The notes beneath the pieces are model-generated. The model worked only from the letters and a program-made list of their open reading frames with translations, searched no databases and was not told the DNA's origin. The position numbers were made by a program, and so were the translations under genes. DNA of 7,376 nt from DASSBG01 sp965651365. Its GTDB lineage: Bacteria; Pseudomonadota; Gammaproteobacteria; Xanthomonadales; Rhodanobacteraceae. The stretch spans positions 1 through 7,376 of the forward strand of contig CBFGSA010000128.1 in the NCBI GenBank assembly GCA_965651365.1, written 5' to 3'. Shown piece by piece: positions 5,750 to 7,376 of this stretch (positions are counted from its first letter, which is position 1; each line of letters begins with the position of its first letter).

Positions 5750-7117
5750 TCAGGTTTTGTTCAGCGTGGGTTCGCGCTGTGCACCCAAGGGCAACACCAA
5801 CGTGGCCAGCGCCCCACCGCCGTTGCGGGCGGTGAGGCTGATGCTGCCGTCGTGGGCTTCGGCGATCTGCCGCACCAGGGCCAGGCCGATGCCCGAACCG
5901 CCCGGCTTGGTGGTGAAGAACGGCACGAACAGATTGTCCGATCGCGGCGGTCCGGGGCCGTTGTCCAGCACCTCGATCACGGCGCGTTGGCGTTCTCGGC
6001 GCCAGCGCACCTCGACTTCGCCGGCGTCAGCGGGGGCGGCCTCGACCGCATTGCCGACCAGGTTGATCAGGGCCTGTTCGAGCTGGTCGGGATCGGCTTC
6101 GAGTTGCAGGTCGTTGCCATGGACGCGCACGTCCAGACGCTGCTCCAGCCGTGCCACCTTGCGCACCAGGTCGCCGACATCGATCATGCGACGCTCGGGT
6201 GCGGGCAGCCGTGCCAGGGTGCTGTAGCCGGCCAGAAAGCGCGACAGTGCTCCGGCGCGTTTGCCGATCACCTCCAGGCCACCGGCAAAGTCCTCGCGCC
6301 AGTCCGCGGGCAGTGGTTCGCGAGCGACCAGCGCGGCCAGGGTGCCGGCCATCGACTGGATCGGCGCCAGTGAATTGTTGACTTCGTGACCGAGCACGCG
6401 CAGCAGGCGCTGCCAGGCCTGGCGCTCCTCTGCCCGCAGCACCTGACCCAGGTCGCTGATCACCAGCAAGGTACCGCCGCGCCCGCCACTGCGCATGGGC
6501 GCGTGGCGCACGTCGAAGCGGCCGGTGCGACCGGGGAAGGCCCGCGTCACGACCTGCGAGTCCGGTCCCTCCAGCATCGTGGCCAGGCCCAGTTCTTCGG
6601 CACTGAGGCCGAACAGGCGTTCCTTGTGGGCATCCAGCAGCGTTTGCGCAGCCGGGTTGATCAAACGCAACCGGCGTCCGGCGTCGAACACGAATACCGC
6701 GCTGTCCAGCGCCGCCAGCGTCTTGCCCAGCAGATACGAGGATTCCTCGAATTCCAGGCGCTGGGCCTGCAAGCGCTCGGCGAGATCGTTGAGATCATGG
6801 ACCAGATCGCCCATTGCACTGGTGCTGGTGCCACGCAAGCTGTAGTCGCCCTCGCGCAGAGCCTCGATCAGGCCGCCCAGGCTGTACACGGGGTGCACGA
6901 TGCGTCGGTACTGCCAGCGTGCCAGCAGCAGCGTGAATACCACCACCACAAGCACGATCAGGAACGCCGCCAGGCCTGTCGGTGCGCCAAGCAACAGCAC
7001 CCCGAGCAGTGCCAGCAGCGCCGGCAGCGCAACCAGCAGCGCACCGTACAGCACGCGGGCCTCGAAGCGCGGCATGTGGCCGCGACTGCGCACCGGATCA
7101 GTCTTAGCCCGCATCAT
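5750..7117 (-). CDS. Membrane PAS-domain sensor histidine kinase (NtrY-like)
   Basis: 455-residue kinase that autophosphorylates a histidine and passes the phosphate to a response regulator. Two transmembrane helices (about 21-43 and 48-66) are joined by only a few residues, so there is almost no periplasmic sensor. A HAMP-like linker follows (about 70-120), then a PAS domain (about 130-230, with LDSAVFVFDAGRRLRLINPAA), the dimerisation/phosphoacceptor domain with GHEVNNSLAPI (His244), and the ATPase domain: N box NLVGNAVEA (352-360), G1 box DNGPG (385-389), F box FVPFFTTK (397-404) and G2 box GSGIGLAL. This resembles NtrY-type kinases that work with sigma-54 activators. The start may be 7117, 7114 (better placed behind GGTGA) or 7075. 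The upstream regulator gene is the likely partner. The signal sensed is unknown and could be cytoplasmic or membrane-borne. Confidence 0.92.
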   Translation of the reverse strand: MMRAKTDPVRSRGHMPRFEARVLYGALLVALPALLALLGVLLLGAPTGLAAFLIVLVVVVFTLLLARWQYRRIVHPVYSLGGLIEALREGDYSLRGTSTSAMGDLVHDLNDLAERLQAQRLEFEESSYLLGKTLAALDSAVFVFDAGRRLRLINPAAQTLLDAHKERLFGLSAEELGLATMLEGPDSQVVTRAFPGRTGRFDVRHAPMRSGGRGGTLLVISDLGQVLRAEERQAWQRLLRVLGHEVNNSLAPIQSMAGTLAALVAREPLPADWREDFAGGLEVIGKRAGALSRFLAGYSTLARLPAPERRMIDVGDLVRKVARLEQRLDVRVHGNDLQLEADPDQLEQALINLVGNAVEAAPADAGEVEVRWRRERQRAVIEVLDNGPGPPRSDNLFVPFFTTKPGGSGIGLALVRQIAEAHDGSISLTARNGGGALATLVLPLGAQREPTLNKT

Positions 7118-7284
7118 TCACCAGCATGTCTACTGCGCTGGCCCCATGGCACGCGCGGCGCGGCTTTCGCTCGGTCGGAGCGTTCGACGTAGTGTCGGCT
7201 ACGCCTACGCGCTCCTCGGTCGCGAAAGCCGCGCCGCACGCACCCTGGAACCAGCTCGCTACGAATCCCGGTGAATGCTGCGGG
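7118..7284. other. Gap between response regulator and kinase genes
   Basis: These 167 bp separate two same-strand genes that would usually lie almost back to back. About half is the inverted repeat at 7155-7237. The kinase's ribosome site (GGTGA on the minus strand) sits at the left end. Open frames crossing here on both strands show no recognisable protein. No clear promoter is visible. Confidence 0.5.
7155..7237. repeat. 83 bp inverted repeat with perfect 16 bp arms
   Basis: The arm GCGGCGCGGCTTTCGC (7155-7170) is the exact reverse complement of GCGAAAGCCGCGCCGC (7222-7237). Inside, GGAGCG (7177-7182) pairs with CGCTCC (7210-7215), and CGTAG (7188-7192) with CTACG (7199-7203), so nearly the whole unit can fold into one long interrupted stem. 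It stands between the response regulator and the kinase. No transposase or target-site repeat is evident. It looks like a REP-like or non-autonomous palindromic element, or an intercistronic mRNA hairpin that could lower kinase expression relative to the regulator. Confidence 0.75.
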
Positions 7285-7376
7285 CTAGCCATCGCGCAGA
7301 CCGTACTTGTCCATGCGCCGATACAGGCTCTGGCGGGTGATGCCGAGCGCATCGGCAGCCTGCTGCAGATTGCCCG
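7285..7376 (-). CDS. C-terminal end of an NtrC-family response regulator, Fis-type HTH (partial)
   Basis: The last 29 whole codons of a minus-strand gene whose start lies beyond the right edge, ending in TAG at 7285-7287. The peptide GNLQQAADALGITRQS followed by LYRRMDKYGLRDG is a Fis-type helix-turn-helix. Its pattern N-x-x-x-A-A-x-x-L-G-(I/L)-x-R-x-x-L-Y-R is the DNA-binding tail of sigma-54-dependent activators. Next to a PAS histidine kinase, the whole gene is probably an NtrC-type regulator (receiver, AAA+, Fis domains), though only the last domain is seen. A PrpR- or RocR-like activator without a receiver, or a shorter ActR/PrrA-like regulator, is the main alternative. Confidence 0.85.
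   Translation of the reverse strand, partial: GNLQQAADALGITRQSLYRRMDKYGLRDG

Noticed and set aside
5150..6373. A 407-codon plus-strand frame spanning hsp20, the gap and the kinase end
   Set aside because: It is antisense to two clear genes and its composition is that of a shadow frame. The part in the gap (from 5531) lacks a ribosome site and a recognisable fold.
7155..7237. Insertion-sequence ends around the long inverted repeat
   Set aside because: There is no transposase frame between the arms (51 bp apart) and no obvious target-site duplication outside them, so it is called a palindromic repeat rather than an insertion sequence.
7104..7352. An 82-codon minus-strand frame between the kinase and the regulator
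   Set aside because: It overlaps the regulator's C-terminal codons in another frame and is mostly made of the inverted repeat. No family is recognisable.

Overview
This 7.4 kb, GC-rich window carries six complete or near-complete protein genes, plus a partial gene at its right edge and a possible one at its left edge. Codon use strongly favours G/C in third positions. The gene families (a plant-type glutaminyl cyclase, a Blh-type metallo-beta-lactamase-fold enzyme, a DusB-type tRNA-modifying enzyme, and an NtrC-type regulator with a PAS histidine kinase) and the C/G-rich intergenic hairpin repeats suggest a gammaproteobacterial chromosome, most likely of the Xanthomonadales/Lysobacterales. 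The lineage is an inference from general likeness, not a database match.

Layout from left to right. Positions 1-76 may be the last codons of a plus-strand gene. Positions 77-346 are non-coding and hold two C/G-rich inverted repeats 80 bp apart. An exported M28 zinc peptidase (347-1783, minus) follows, then dusB (1970-2977, minus). A 153 bp gap with two hairpins separates dusB from a secreted glutaminyl-peptide cyclotransferase (3131-3904, minus). That gene is divergent from a Blh-like persulfide-dioxygenase-type metallohydrolase (3987-4853, plus). A hairpin abuts the metallohydrolase stop codon, and an 11 bp perfect-stem terminator (4943-4966) separates it from an Hsp20 small heat-shock protein (4981-5478, minus). 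After a 271 bp gap come a membrane PAS histidine kinase (5750-7117, minus) and the Fis-type DNA-binding end of its probable partner response regulator (7285-7376, minus, cut by the window edge). An 83 bp inverted repeat lies between the last two.

The genes are mostly independent housekeeping or stress functions. The only clear functional pair is regulator and kinase. The peptidase and the cyclotransferase both look exported and both act on peptides, but dusB lies between them and a shared pathway is only a possibility. I see no mobile-element gene, tRNA or rRNA gene, CRISPR array or obvious novel defence or biosynthetic system. The most notable structures are the intergenic inverted repeats, above all the one at 7155-7237 and the dispersed pair at 3001 and 4853.
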